Source: Chrysomallon squamiferum
Taxonomy: Eukaryota; Mollusca; Gastropoda; Neomphalida; Peltospiridae
Length of the DNA: 64,000 nt
Assembly (NCBI GenBank): GCA_012295275.1
Contig: CM022665.1
Coordinates: forward strand, 11,226,476-11,290,475
Direction: 5' to 3'
Below, one piece after another: positions 51,346-64,000 of this stretch (position 1 is the first letter of the stretch; each line of letters opens with the position of its first letter). The notes beneath the pieces are model-generated. The model was not told where the DNA came from. It saw nothing but the letters and a program-made list of their open reading frames with translations, and did not search any database. Position numbers and translations under genes: made by a program.

Positions 51346-51807
51346 ACTACTTTTAGCAGAAATATCAGGGTTACCTTACATCATGCCAATTAGATGTTCC
51401 GAATTAGTACGATTTACACGCAAACAGAAATATCGAGATAGACGTTTTTGGGATTGTTGTTTCTTTCCCCAGTTTGTCAACGTTCCATAATTCCTGATAG
51501 TCCAGTGTTCCTGGCATCTGTTACAGGATCAGCTTAGACATAACAGAGAGAGAGAAAAAAAAAAGAACGACAGCTTAAAGCGTTGAGGTTTCATAATGTA
51601 GGTCTTAATCACATAGAAGCTTATAGAGATTTCATGACCTTTCGCAAAACGAATACGCTAAGACATTAAAGGGTTTACCTGTTTCTAATTTGCTTTGATC
51701 TGACATTATCAGATCCGTGTGACCTAATTAAGAATAAAGATTATTATGTATACTAGACATACTCATCCATAAAAGATTTACAATGATGGAAAATTCTGAT
51801 GTTACTG

Positions 51808-51843
<36 letters not shown>

Positions 51844-53148
51844 TAACAATAATAATAATAATAATAACAACAACAACAACAACAATAATAACAACAACAA
51901 CAATAACAATAACAACAACAACCCACACAAACATATGTGTGTGTGTGTGTATATATATATATATTTATATTTGTTAAATGAAAGAATAGCAGGAGGACAA
52001 AATGTTTAGATTTCCGTTCGCTGTATATTAATATCTTCAGTTTCTTTTTGATCTTAATTTGATCTTTGATTTCGTGTTAGCCGTCATAAAAGTTACATTT
52101 GAAACAGTGTGTTATCGACCGTCTTCGGATAATTTGTTTTAATATGAAGAACATAGATTTATATATATTACGTACATACGTAGTAATTTTTTCCTTTTAA
52201 ATTTCTTTTTGCGACTTTTAAGCTCTTACTTGCTATCAACTTTATTTCATCGCACACCCGTACACACACACACGCACACATTGCGTATGCAATACATGCG
52301 TACTATGCTTAGTTTGTGTACTCGGCTTGCTAAACCTGTAGTGACTGGTAAAGCGCGGTTTTGGAACATATTCGAGAAATGAAAAAGATAAAATCGGCTA
52401 CTGATGTAATAAAGGAAAACATTTCAGTATATGTAACAATGAAACGACGTAACAGTGAGAGAAGTAGCGGGAAAAGACGTTTAATTCGTATGGCTAGCAA
52501 ATACACATATTACGTCCTAGCACTCAGTCAACTTTTTGAAACGCACTTCAGTTTGAAAGTTTGAACTGTAGATACAAACGACCATAACGGTTGTTTTCAC
52601 ACTGTATACAAATATTAGATGATTCATGTGAAAGAAGAAAACCTTTTAATTTGGAACTGAACTTACATGTGAAATCAAATAAGAAAATGTAGTTGACTGT
52701 GAATAAAGACAATATGGATTAGTTAAGATCTCTGCGATTATCGTAGACCCAACAGATACAGAGAATTTACGTAAATGCAACAGATTAATCGTAAATCACC
52801 CTCGTTTTAGTATTATGTACGTAGACAACCGCATTTTAAATTATCTGGATTCTACGAGCTAAATTATTTTAGTATGAAGCCAGAACCATTGCAAAATAAA
52901 CATTCATACGTTTCATTATTGCAGTTTTAGAATTCGAAGTGTATAACTGATACATGTGCTGAAAGATGGCAGTCGTACTGGTAATCTTAATCTGCAAATG
53001 TAAAATTATTTCTTTATTTAACAATCTTCATTATTATAATTTCAGCAAGAACTCTCTTTCTCTCTAACACTCAAACACAAATACACAGTGTCAAACAACC
53101 CACTCACCCCTAAATCCCAAACAATACAACAAACAATATTATCATCAA

Positions 53149-53181
<33 letters not shown>

Positions 53182-53427
53182 AAAGACAGGACAAAAAGGT
53201 GTATTTTTTATTATCAGTAATTCAAGACAATGTTTGAAATTTCTTTTATTTTCACCCAACATGGGATTCACACATATTTAATTTGCAACATGGTAATAAA
53301 GATGAATAACATATTTTCAATTCAATATATTTTTTTCCTATCTGAATAAACAACGAAATACACACATATATATTCTGATCCATAATTATTTTTCTCTCTT
53401 CCATTTTTCTAGATCATAATTTTTATT

Positions 53428-53463
<36 letters not shown>

Positions 53464-53510
53464 TTAAACTTTGTCTCTCCCAAAGTTGATGATGGCATAT
53501 TAAGGTATTA

Positions 53511-53516
53511 TTTATT
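53511..53516 (-). terminator. Insulin gene B candidate poly(A) signal
   Basis: AATAAA on the minus strand, about 38 bp after the insulin B stop codon. Confidence 0.5.
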
Positions 53517-53553
53517 TATGATTTAGAATATATGTTTAAGATAAATGTGATGG

Positions 53554-53705
53554 CTAAGGACAGTATTCTATGAGTTCACGCCAAGAGCATTGATTGAAAC
53601 AACATTCGCAAGTAGCAGTGGCGCCGCTTCTTTTCTGTAAATACTCCATAGCCGATTTCTTTTTCAAAATTAAGCTCTTCAGTTTGCTAATCGGAGTCAC
53701 TGGAT
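53554..53705 (-). CDS. Insulin-related peptide B precursor, exon with C peptide and A chain
   Basis: Second coding exon of a 112-residue precursor whose first coding exon is 58181-58367 on the same strand. The acceptor TTTACAG ends at 53706, and the Asp63 codon is split 1+2. The C peptide (about 63-86) is Lys-rich and ends in KR (87-88). The A chain SGATATCECCFNQCSWREL continues to IEYCP, with Cys95, 97, 98, 102 and 111 in the same CECC-3-C-8-C arrangement as peptide A. The TAG stop follows the final Pro. An ATG-only search misses this exon because it begins mid-codon. Confidence 0.93.
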
Positions 53706-54289
53706 CTGTAAATAAATGAAACACGTGAAATTATATAAGCAGACTGACAGACAGACAGACAGACAAATACGTAGACAGATGAATGAATGGATAGGGATAG
53801 AGACACAAAACGACAGACACAGTAGTTTCATAATAGATTATTTTATTCTGCTACTTCAAATATTTCTGTATATTCCTACATCAGCAATTATTTTTATATT
53901 GACATGCTTTAACTGACGTAAACCCACACAAATCAAAATAACGTGCAATCAGTAATATTATATACGAGATCATAAAACAGAAATTATATCTTGAAAACAG
54001 ACGTTCCTTAACGAATAATGGGTTCTTTTGCAATGATTCCCGAAACTTGAACCAACACGAATCCACAGTTTAACTCTCCACAATAAATAAACAACAGAGA
54101 CAGATAGCCGGCACACCTTTTATTACTTTTAAATCAGAGATGTGAAATGTTCTTGTTGCATGTATTAATTGCAAAAATTCCGAAGATGAAATATTATTAC
54201 GGAAAGAGCATACATGTAAGGCTTGAATGGTCGCTTCATGACGAGATCGTTAATTCCCCTTTCTTTCTTGTAATATTATGATCTAGAAA

Positions 54290-54476
54290 GTCAGTAAGAA
54301 TAACGAAGAAGGAAGACATTAAGAAAGAAAAAAAATGAAAGAAAGAAAGAAAGGATGAGTGAAAGAGATTAAAGAAAGAAAAAACTTCAGCGAAAAGACG
54401 AAACAAAACAAGAAAAAGGATGACAGATAGATGAAAAGAAAGAAAACACAAAAAATGACATAAAGAGAAAACAAAT

Positions 54477-54510
<34 letters not shown>

Positions 54511-54660
54511 AAAAAGAACATAACTGAACGAAAAAGAAAAGAAGAAAAGGAAAAAAAAAAAAAAAAAAGAAAAGAAAAAGAATGAAAAACGAAGTAGGAA
54601 GTTTGAAAGAAAGAAAAAGATATTAAAGAAGCAGAGTATGTAAAGAAGATTATAGGATAT
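54290..54660 (+). repeat. Polypurine tract (GAAA-rich)
   Basis: About 370 bp with very few pyrimidines on the + strand, made of GAAA, GAAAA and poly-A runs (poly-A 54480-54508). Such strand asymmetry can form triplex structures. Confidence 0.75.
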
Positions 54661-56575
54661 AAGGAGGACCGTATATATTAACATACACACGCACATGCAA
54701 TGACGCAAACACGATCATTTCCACTCATCCAAACCACGCATTTACTAGAAATGTTAAATAAGTAGAGCCTATTAAGAATTAAAAAAAGAACTGTTTATTT
54801 ATGTTTTTTCTTATTCTCTTTGAAGCGTTAGAAATATACTGTAATAAAGAGATATCAAATTTCCGTAATTAAAAGTTAATGCGTGTATCTGAATAACGGT
54901 AATATTAATTAGAAACCACGCGTTTGATTCTAACGTTACATTATATTATGTTGTTACAATAATTACTGTTATTTTGTAAGCAATTACAGAGTGATATGGT
55001 TTAGCGTATAACAATAATTATTTTTTTATTTTACCAGGTACAAGTTGAATATATTATTAATAATAAATATATAAAGAAATATCATAACATAACAAACATA
55101 AATAATCAATAAATCACTGTAATTAGTAGTTTTAAGTAATTGTTCAATGCAGCCTTCTGTGTGAAAAAGTTTTAAATTTTAGAGCGGGAAGAAATCACGG
55201 TAGTTTCTTTTTCTACTTTTTCGTGTATTTGGTCACTGAATTTACGTATGTATACAGTGTCAAGGGTCAACAGAACATAGTTCACAAATGGCTAATGATT
55301 AAGATAAATGCTTGAAACCGATGACACTGTACTCACGAATGACATACTGTTGAGCATGCTAATATGTAAAAGATTCGGATACGCGTCTATGTATGTGTGT
55401 ATTAATTGTGTATGTATGTATATGCATGTATGTATTTTATAAACACGCACGCACACACACACACACACACTGTACGTATTGGCCAGTCGACTCAGTGACT
55501 GGTACAGCTTGGATTCCACACCCCAAACGAATAAAAAGATCCATGATCCGCACCTGTAAAATCGATACAAAACTGTTTTGCGATTTTGGACAGTGGCTAT
55601 TGTTTTCATGTCTTTCTTTCTTTCTTTTTTTTTTTTAAAAAAAAAAAGAAAGAAAAAAGAATTATTTGTTTTTATGCTAAATAAAGACTGAGCAACTACG
55701 ACGGCGATTTACGATTGGTAAAACTATTTACGGTTGATACGGCTTCTTTTAAACTGATTATAATGTCATTGCAACTTCTGTACCCTGAATCGAAATGTCA
55801 GATGGATCAGAAGTCACGTTCTTCGTTTCATTGATTTAAATAAGGTTTCGTGTCCCCTGTCTATTTACTGCGTTTAACTGGGATTGATTCCAGTTAGATT
55901 TCATCTTCGAGTAATTGTAATTTAGTATTAAAGAGATAGCACAAGGAGGCTTCATTTCTAGAGTTGTGATTAGCTTTTAATAATAGCGTACATTTCAAAT
56001 GGGAGTGGATTAGGGTTTCACGTGTTTACCTGGCCACTCTGCAACCTAAGAGTGTGGTCAAGCCATTGTCCATATTAACGTATAAGGTCAACACTCCATA
56101 TGATGATACGTGATGCCAATATCCTAATTGTACTCGTATCTTCTGATAAAAACCAACCAATGTTCAGAAACATTCGAATATTACGTTTCAGAAACAATGA
56201 TAAGGAAAATATTACATACTCTCTTTATCTGCGGGCGGTGGATATGATAGATCTCTGATCGCTCGTTTTCATTAATGTCAATGTTTGCGTGACCTATCCC
56301 AGACTGCAACGCGTCATCACCATTTTGTTTCCTTAGATTGTAACGGTTAACATGACAAACATTACAAACGCCTTCCCGTTGTGCTACATTCCTCCTGCTA
56401 TAGATGTAAAACATTTCAATACACAGCCAGTTAATAAAACTATGTCAGATAATAAAATTTTATTGTCTGTAGCTGAAATTAGACCGGTGATTTTGTCTAA
56501 TATAATTTTGTTTGACTCGAGTCATTACAGAGAAACAAAATGGCGATTTTATGTATAGTGTGTTGTAGAAACAAG

Positions 56576-56595
56576 GCGCTTGACGTCACGTGAAA
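56576..56595 (+). promoter_or_regulatory. CRE/E-box composite site
   Basis: A full TGACGTCA (56581-56588) overlaps CACGTG (56587-56592). The 20-bp stretch GCGCTTGACGTCACGTGAAA matches 43377-43396 at 18 of 20 positions. The role is unknown: this copy lies in the insulin B intron and points opposite to that gene. Confidence 0.45.
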
Positions 56596-56782
56596 ACAAA
56601 CAGATGATAGCAGTAACTCACCGAAATTCTTCTCTCTCGTTTTGACTTTGTACAAAACCCATTAATTTCACACATATTAAAACGACATTAATAAACTGTG
56701 TTGAATTGTCTTTAAAAATATCGCTTTTCTTTTGTAAAAGTTGAGAAAATGGAAAAAAAAATTCTTCTATTTGCTAGAAAAC

Positions 56783-56817
<35 letters not shown>

Positions 56818-57619
56818 TGTTTCGGCACCTGTTTTAAATGAAAGCATATTAATTTGGCACGTGTACGATTGTTCGCAGGGAAATATTAAAGAAAGATAAA
56901 TAAATGAAATTTGAACGGGCATCATCAGCGTTAACTTAGGCAGAGACATAACAGGTTGTGTCCCCTTTCAAACTGACGTGTTGTTGTTTTTATTATTATT
57001 ATTATTATTAATCATATTTCAGTGTTAGCGCCACGTTTTACAGCGTAAAAGAGCGTTCAAATATTTTATGTTACAGTGGTTTAAAATATATGTGAAATGT
57101 GTAATACACGATGTTACGTTATGAATCAGCAAACGACCTGATTATCAAGCGTCATACAGTTAGGCGTTTATTTTAAGCCAATTCAGGCAGACGAACCTTT
57201 CAAACCACGTAACGGCGGATAATTAAATTGCGAGGCGTAAAGTTCACCAGTAATGTAGGATATTACTAAACTCCATGTTAAGAAATATTTTCAACGAAAA
57301 CTACTGCTGTCTGACGTTCATACTTTTATTACATTAAACGAAAGGTTAAAATGTCAAAATGAAACACGTCATGTTTTCGTTATTTCGTTGTAGTACAGCA
57401 AAAGATGACATATTTAAAAAAAAAAAAAAAAAAAAAATGTTAAACAGAACATATTATAAGGGTGGGTTGCAATTTTCGAATAGAGGTCTGACAGGTCGTG
57501 GAATCAAACCACCTCTTTGTACACTATAAGGCTATTTTCTCGTTCCAACTCGTGCTCCACTTCTCGCTTCACCTCCAAAGTTGCACAAATTGATTTCAGA
57601 TATTGGTTAGTTTATTTGA

Positions 57620-57670
<51 letters not shown>

Positions 57671-58180
57671 TTAAATATATTTAAAAATAAATCTATTCCT
57701 TTTGTAAATTAATTTTTCACCCTAAAAAAAAATGACATATAATTACTCTCCTATATTCAAACAGTTGAAATAAAGTTCAGTGATTTGTTGGGTGACAGGA
57801 TTAATCGTCATCATTGTGTTGTTCGACTGTGTTCCCGGAAAGCGTTTCACGGTTCATTTATTAAAGGCCACGGCGTGAGATTTCCAGTTAGTGGAATGAC
57901 ACGCACACACGCACACACACACCGAGCCTTACTACTGTGAATGAATGCTAGCATTCTCATATCATCATTTTATTTGAATTCTAATACGCTGAGGTGTTCT
58001 TAAACATTTCTCTCTTTATTCACTTTCTTCTTCTTCATTATTTAACAACAAAAAATTAATATTAATAAAACTCATCATCATCATCATCATCATCATCATT
58101 ATCCTTATCACCACCACCACCGCCATCATCACCATCATCATTATCATAATAATAAATTTAGCAAAAAAAAAATTTCATAC

Positions 58181-58367
58181 CGCTTCGTTTTCGCCGTCTG
58201 TAACATAGACTGTCAAGTGCATGAGTGAAGTCGTTGCCGCAGATGCCGTTGGCGTGCACTTGTCGTGATGACAACGTGTTGCAGACACGGGGACTTCCGC
58301 GTGTTTTTACCATGTCGGGTAAAATGGCGAGTACGAAGACGACAAGAAACACGGCCGAAACTTTCAT
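58181..58367 (-). CDS. Insulin-related peptide B precursor, exon with signal peptide and B chain
   Basis: First coding exon of the 112-residue insulin-superfamily precursor completed at 53554-53705. The ATG at 58367-58365 opens a hydrophobic signal peptide (about residues 1-20). The B chain has the extra Cys29 and the core CGNDFTHALDSLC (Cys43 and Cys55, with 11 residues between). It ends in a strong furin-type site, RRRKR (57-61). An acceptor TTTTCAG lies 11 bp before the ATG (exon start at 58378), so a non-coding first exon lies further right and was not found. The donor GCG|GTATGA gives phase 1, matching gene A. The core differs clearly from gene A, so the pair is not recent or has diverged fast. 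Confidence 0.92.
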
Positions 58368-58378
58368 TATATTTTAGC

Positions 58379-61200
<2,822 letters not shown>

Positions 61201-61265
61201 CCGCTGCACCCCCGCATCCTTGAGCTGTCAGAAACATTCAGCTACAGTTCAGCGTGAGAATAAAA

Positions 61266-61425
61266 CTGAACGACGTGATCGTCATCAAAACGACAGTGAT
61301 CTACTTGATTGTGACCGACGTGGCTGTGATCGACGTGAGTGTCGTCGACGTAAGTGTGATTCACGTGATAGTGATCCACGTGATGGTGATTCACGCAGAA
61401 GTAATCCACGTGGTCATGATCTACT
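61266..61425 (+). repeat. 15-bp minisatellite with CACGTG/GACGTG in successive units
   Basis: About ten units of GTGAT(C/T)(C/G)ACGTGATG in strict 15-bp register from 61281 to 61415. CACGTG falls at 61362, 61377 and 61407. The unit at 61392 reads CACGCA, and earlier units carry GACGTG or GACGTA. The frame through it encodes five-residue repeats (DRREC, RRRKC, DSRDS, DPRDG), but it has no ATG start and I do not call it a gene. Confidence 0.8.
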
Positions 61426-61859
61426 ACGGTACATGTCAGTGCTTCACGTTTTATCAACATCGACCAATAAACAAGCTACTGACCTCGAGTACGGCTTCTT
61501 AACGACATATCTTGTAGTGGTCATCTTACGGTCACTGGATGACGAATGTCATTTGGTAACGCGACTACTACTAAATAACAAAAACCAGTAATACAACATC
61601 ATCACACGTCTTTGTATTTCATGGCCATGACATCAGCAACAGCACTCACTACCCCTGGCGTCATTATTAAAGACATCGTTATTTCGTTAATACTATTAAA
61701 ATGCTGCATCTGATCTTCTGTTTCAGTTGACACGTTTATCACCAATTAATTACCAAAACCTTTACAGCGTATTTGATTAACATCGATGGCCATTACAGTA
61801 ACTGTTAACTGTATGGTAATTAGACATACGTAAAGAATTAAAAACTCACTGAATTCTAA

Positions 61860-62920
61860 TGATAGTTCTTTTACTACTATTGCCAATATGTTGGTATTGT
61901 TGTTGTTACTGTTACCACATTGACTACCACTATTACAACAACAACAACAGCTACTACTACTACTACTACTACTACTATTGTTAACACGACTACTGATCCT
62001 GCTCCTGCAGCTTTTATCCTAAATCAGTAGTTACTATTACTGATGCTGGTGCAACTATCATTACTACTACTACTACTACTATTATTTCTACTGCTACTAA
62101 TACTTCTACTGCTACAATCTCTGTTATTATTTCTATAGTTATTATTACCAGTACTACCTATAATATATCAAATCTATATTGAAACAGTTCCCGAAATATA
62201 TCAGTTCTATAATGAAATAGTGCTAGAAATATATCAGTTCTATAATGAAACAGTGCTAGAAATATAACAGTTATATAATGCTGTAATGCCAAAAATATAT
62301 CAAATCCTTAATCAAATAGTACAAGAAATATATCAGTTCTACGATGAAATACTATAAGAAATATATAAATTCCATGAGAGTGCAAGAAGTACATCATTTC
62401 CATAACTCGATTCTTTAATAATTATAAACGTACTTTTTATAATAATTAAATATTATTAGTTAATTAATAAAACACATCATGGTGGTAATGTGGCACTTCG
62501 TTATTAAATTAACGTAGTAATTTCATAATTATATAACAGACATATATGTTTGATAATTTGATATTTCAAAGTATGTAGATTTCTGGCATACTTATGTCTT
62601 CATAATAATTCGATAACATTTTTAAAACAAATAGATATTTCATATAATTATGTTTTTAATGACATTTTCACAGTTCAAAGTAGATATATTTTAAATGTAA
62701 TTACGTCTTAATGATAACTGGGTATATATATATATTTTTTTACTGTATATTATTATTACTAGTAGTAGTAGTAATACAGTAGTAGTCGTAATAGTTGTAA
62801 CTGTAGTAGTAGTAGCAGTATTACTATTAGTATTAGTAGTAACAGTACTAGTAGTAGTAGCAGTAGTAGTAGTAGTAGCAGCAGCAGCAATAGTAGTAAT
62901 AGTAGTAGCAGTGTCATAAT
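61860..62920. repeat. Triplet arrays and a 33-bp minisatellite
   Basis: Degenerate ACT/TAC triplets at 61870-62155 and AGT/GTA triplets at 62757-62920 flank a minisatellite at 62160-62400. Its unit is GAAATATATCAGTTCTATAA plus TGAAATAGTGCTA, with exact 33-bp spacing at 62193, 62226 and 62259 and more diverged units after that. No gene found. Confidence 0.75.
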
Positions 62921-63128
62921 CATCTTCCTAATCAACATTATCATAGCTACACAAAACGCAAGTGAAACAAAAATTGTACAAACCTTTGTGCAAACTGGAA
63001 TATTCGTCGAAATAACAGATCAAGTAGAAAAGTGTATTTTTTTTTTTTTTTTTTTTTTTAAAGAAACCCAGGAAACAAAAATATTCTGTTTCTCGGTATA
63101 CTTAAGTAAACGTTCGTTGTTACTTTAC

Positions 63129-63159
<31 letters not shown>

Positions 63160-63160
<1 letters not shown>

Positions 63161-63565
63161 TTTACTCAGGATTAAATTTCTTTTCACTCCAGTTAATAAT
63201 ATACAGCCAGATGTTTACAGGACTGTATTGTTTCTCTTTTGTACAGACGTTGTTTTCGAATGGACAGTTCTCTGTCAGTGGTACGACTCTGGCGTCCAGT
63301 TTCCAGGTGTGTTCGTTCTTCTGTGACAGTCTGTCAGTGACCACAGTTCGTGTTCTCTGCCTGCATGTTTCTTTCGTCACTGACAGGTGGAAAAGGAGAT
63401 GTTTCACTTTTTCGAGGGTTCTATCAGTTAACCGCGTAATTTATAACGGTCGCAAAAACCGGGCATCGATTTTGCAGGAACCTATCATTATTTTAGACGT
63501 TTTTGCCAACTCGCAAGATGATTGGTTGGACGCGACGTGTTCGAAGGAAGTTGAACGTCTTTGAT
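63160..63565. other. Unidentified GC-richer, exon-like stretch
   Basis: Base composition is nearer to exons than to the surrounding DNA. The minus strand is open from about 63431 to 63162 (start unclear, no ATG) and includes TENCPFENNVCTKEK. The + strand has a possible exon 63247-63305 with a good acceptor (TTTTGTACAG) and a donor (CAG|GTGTGT). A perfect 11-bp inverted repeat, CTGTCAGTGAC (63331-63341) and GTCACTGACAG (63376-63386), lies inside. I do not recognise a family on either strand. Confidence 0.3.
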
Positions 63566-64000
63566 TAAAAAAAAATAATAATAAATAAAAAAAATGAAAA
63601 AAGATCGGTGTATTGATGGTGTTTGTATGAGTAAACACCCACGCATATACGTGTAAATAAATATAGATATATATATATATATATGCGTACGTATGTACAA
63701 ACGTACTCATATTTAGATACCTACATTCAAACATACACACATACACACACATACATGAGAGTATGTTTCTGCATGTGTGAATGTGTAAATGTATTAAAAA
63801 TAAGGAATATAATTATGAAACGTATTTTAAAGCGTCGTAATAATAAATAAAAAAAATTATGAGGTTTTAAAAGTCAGTTGTCAGTTAGCTAAATTTGTGA
63901 AACACAGCTTTCGTAAACAAAAATATATTTTAAAACGTACCTTTTTCAAAAAAATTAAAATGTGTCCTTCCTTTCCACTGACCCTTTTCCAGTGATGTAT

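Larger units (their letters stand above)
47320..53553. other. Spacer between the convergent insulin genes
   Basis: No coding exon found. Contents are (AAT)n/(AAAT)n near 48268-48315, a purine-rich stretch at about 48420-48490, the 43-bp minisatellite (49522-49948, separate entry), poly-A at 50801-50834, triplet ACT arrays at 51000-51345, (AAT/AAC)n at 51810-51920 and poly-A near 53151-53180. An ATG frame at 52379-52564 (61 codons) has no recognisable features. Confidence 0.55.
53706..58180 (-). other. Insulin gene B C-peptide intron
   Basis: A 4,475-bp phase-1 intron, GTATGA..TTTACAG. It contains a purine-rich tract (54290-54660), (CA)n near 55447-55470, poly-A near 57416-57437, (TTA)n at 57619-57672 and (CAT)n at 58073-58100. 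A compact CRE plus E-box lies at 56581-56592. Two overlapping 60-80-codon frames at 56181-56558 are not recognisable. Confidence 0.7.

Noticed and set aside
52379-52564. Small ATG frame of 61 codons between the insulin genes
   Set aside because: No signal peptide, domain or splice context. Basic composition alone is not evidence of a gene.
56181-56558. Overlapping ATG frames on both strands inside the insulin B intron
   Set aside because: Neither shows a recognisable family, and each is short enough to arise by chance.
61220-61591. A 123-codon frame rich in Arg/Asp/Cys repeats
   Set aside because: It has no ATG at its start, and the repeats come from a 15-bp DNA minisatellite that keeps several frames open.

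Overview
This window reads as nuclear DNA of a mollusc. The genes have introns with GT..AG boundaries. The DNA is very AT-rich and crowded with simple repeats and minisatellites. Two insulin-related precursors carry the extra cysteine pair (A-chain core CECC...C...C) typical of molluscan insulin-related peptides. The class (gastropod, cephalopod or other) cannot be settled here.

Layout. 1-1.5 kb: non-coding, with a foldback repeat. 1,542-2,672 (+): an intact, intronless MECR gene (mitochondrial enoyl-ACP/CoA reductase). 4,370-34,890 (+): a complete SPAG17/PF6 gene (ciliary central-apparatus protein), which I rebuilt as 38 coding exons whose phases all agree and which give 2,231 residues. An X-box-like RFX site lies 90 bp before its ATG, and one intron near the 3' end appears to be a U12-type AT-AC intron. 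Many SPAG17 introns carry their own degenerate minisatellites, and three hold copies of a short dispersed repeat. 35-43 kb: no gene found, only microsatellites, a minisatellite and a tRNA-SINE-like fragment. 43.3-47.1 kb (+): insulin-related gene A. 53.5-58.4 kb (-): insulin-related gene B. The two lie tail to tail and share the phase-1 intron in the C-peptide and a 5'UTR splice acceptor just before the ATG, as expected for an inverted duplicate pair. A 43-bp minisatellite with an ATTACGTTACG core lies between them. 58.4-64 kb: repeats, including a 15-bp CACGTG/GACGTG array, and one GC-richer stretch I could not identify.

MECR acts in mitochondrial fatty-acid synthesis, SPAG17 in motile cilia and sperm flagella, and the insulin peptides in endocrine signalling. 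Nothing suggests that the three groups work together. I found no transposase, reverse transcriptase, CRISPR array, rRNA or intact tRNA gene. I found no convincing wholly new system. The most notable items are the AT-AC intron, the insulin pair with its surrounding repeats, and the intronless MECR.
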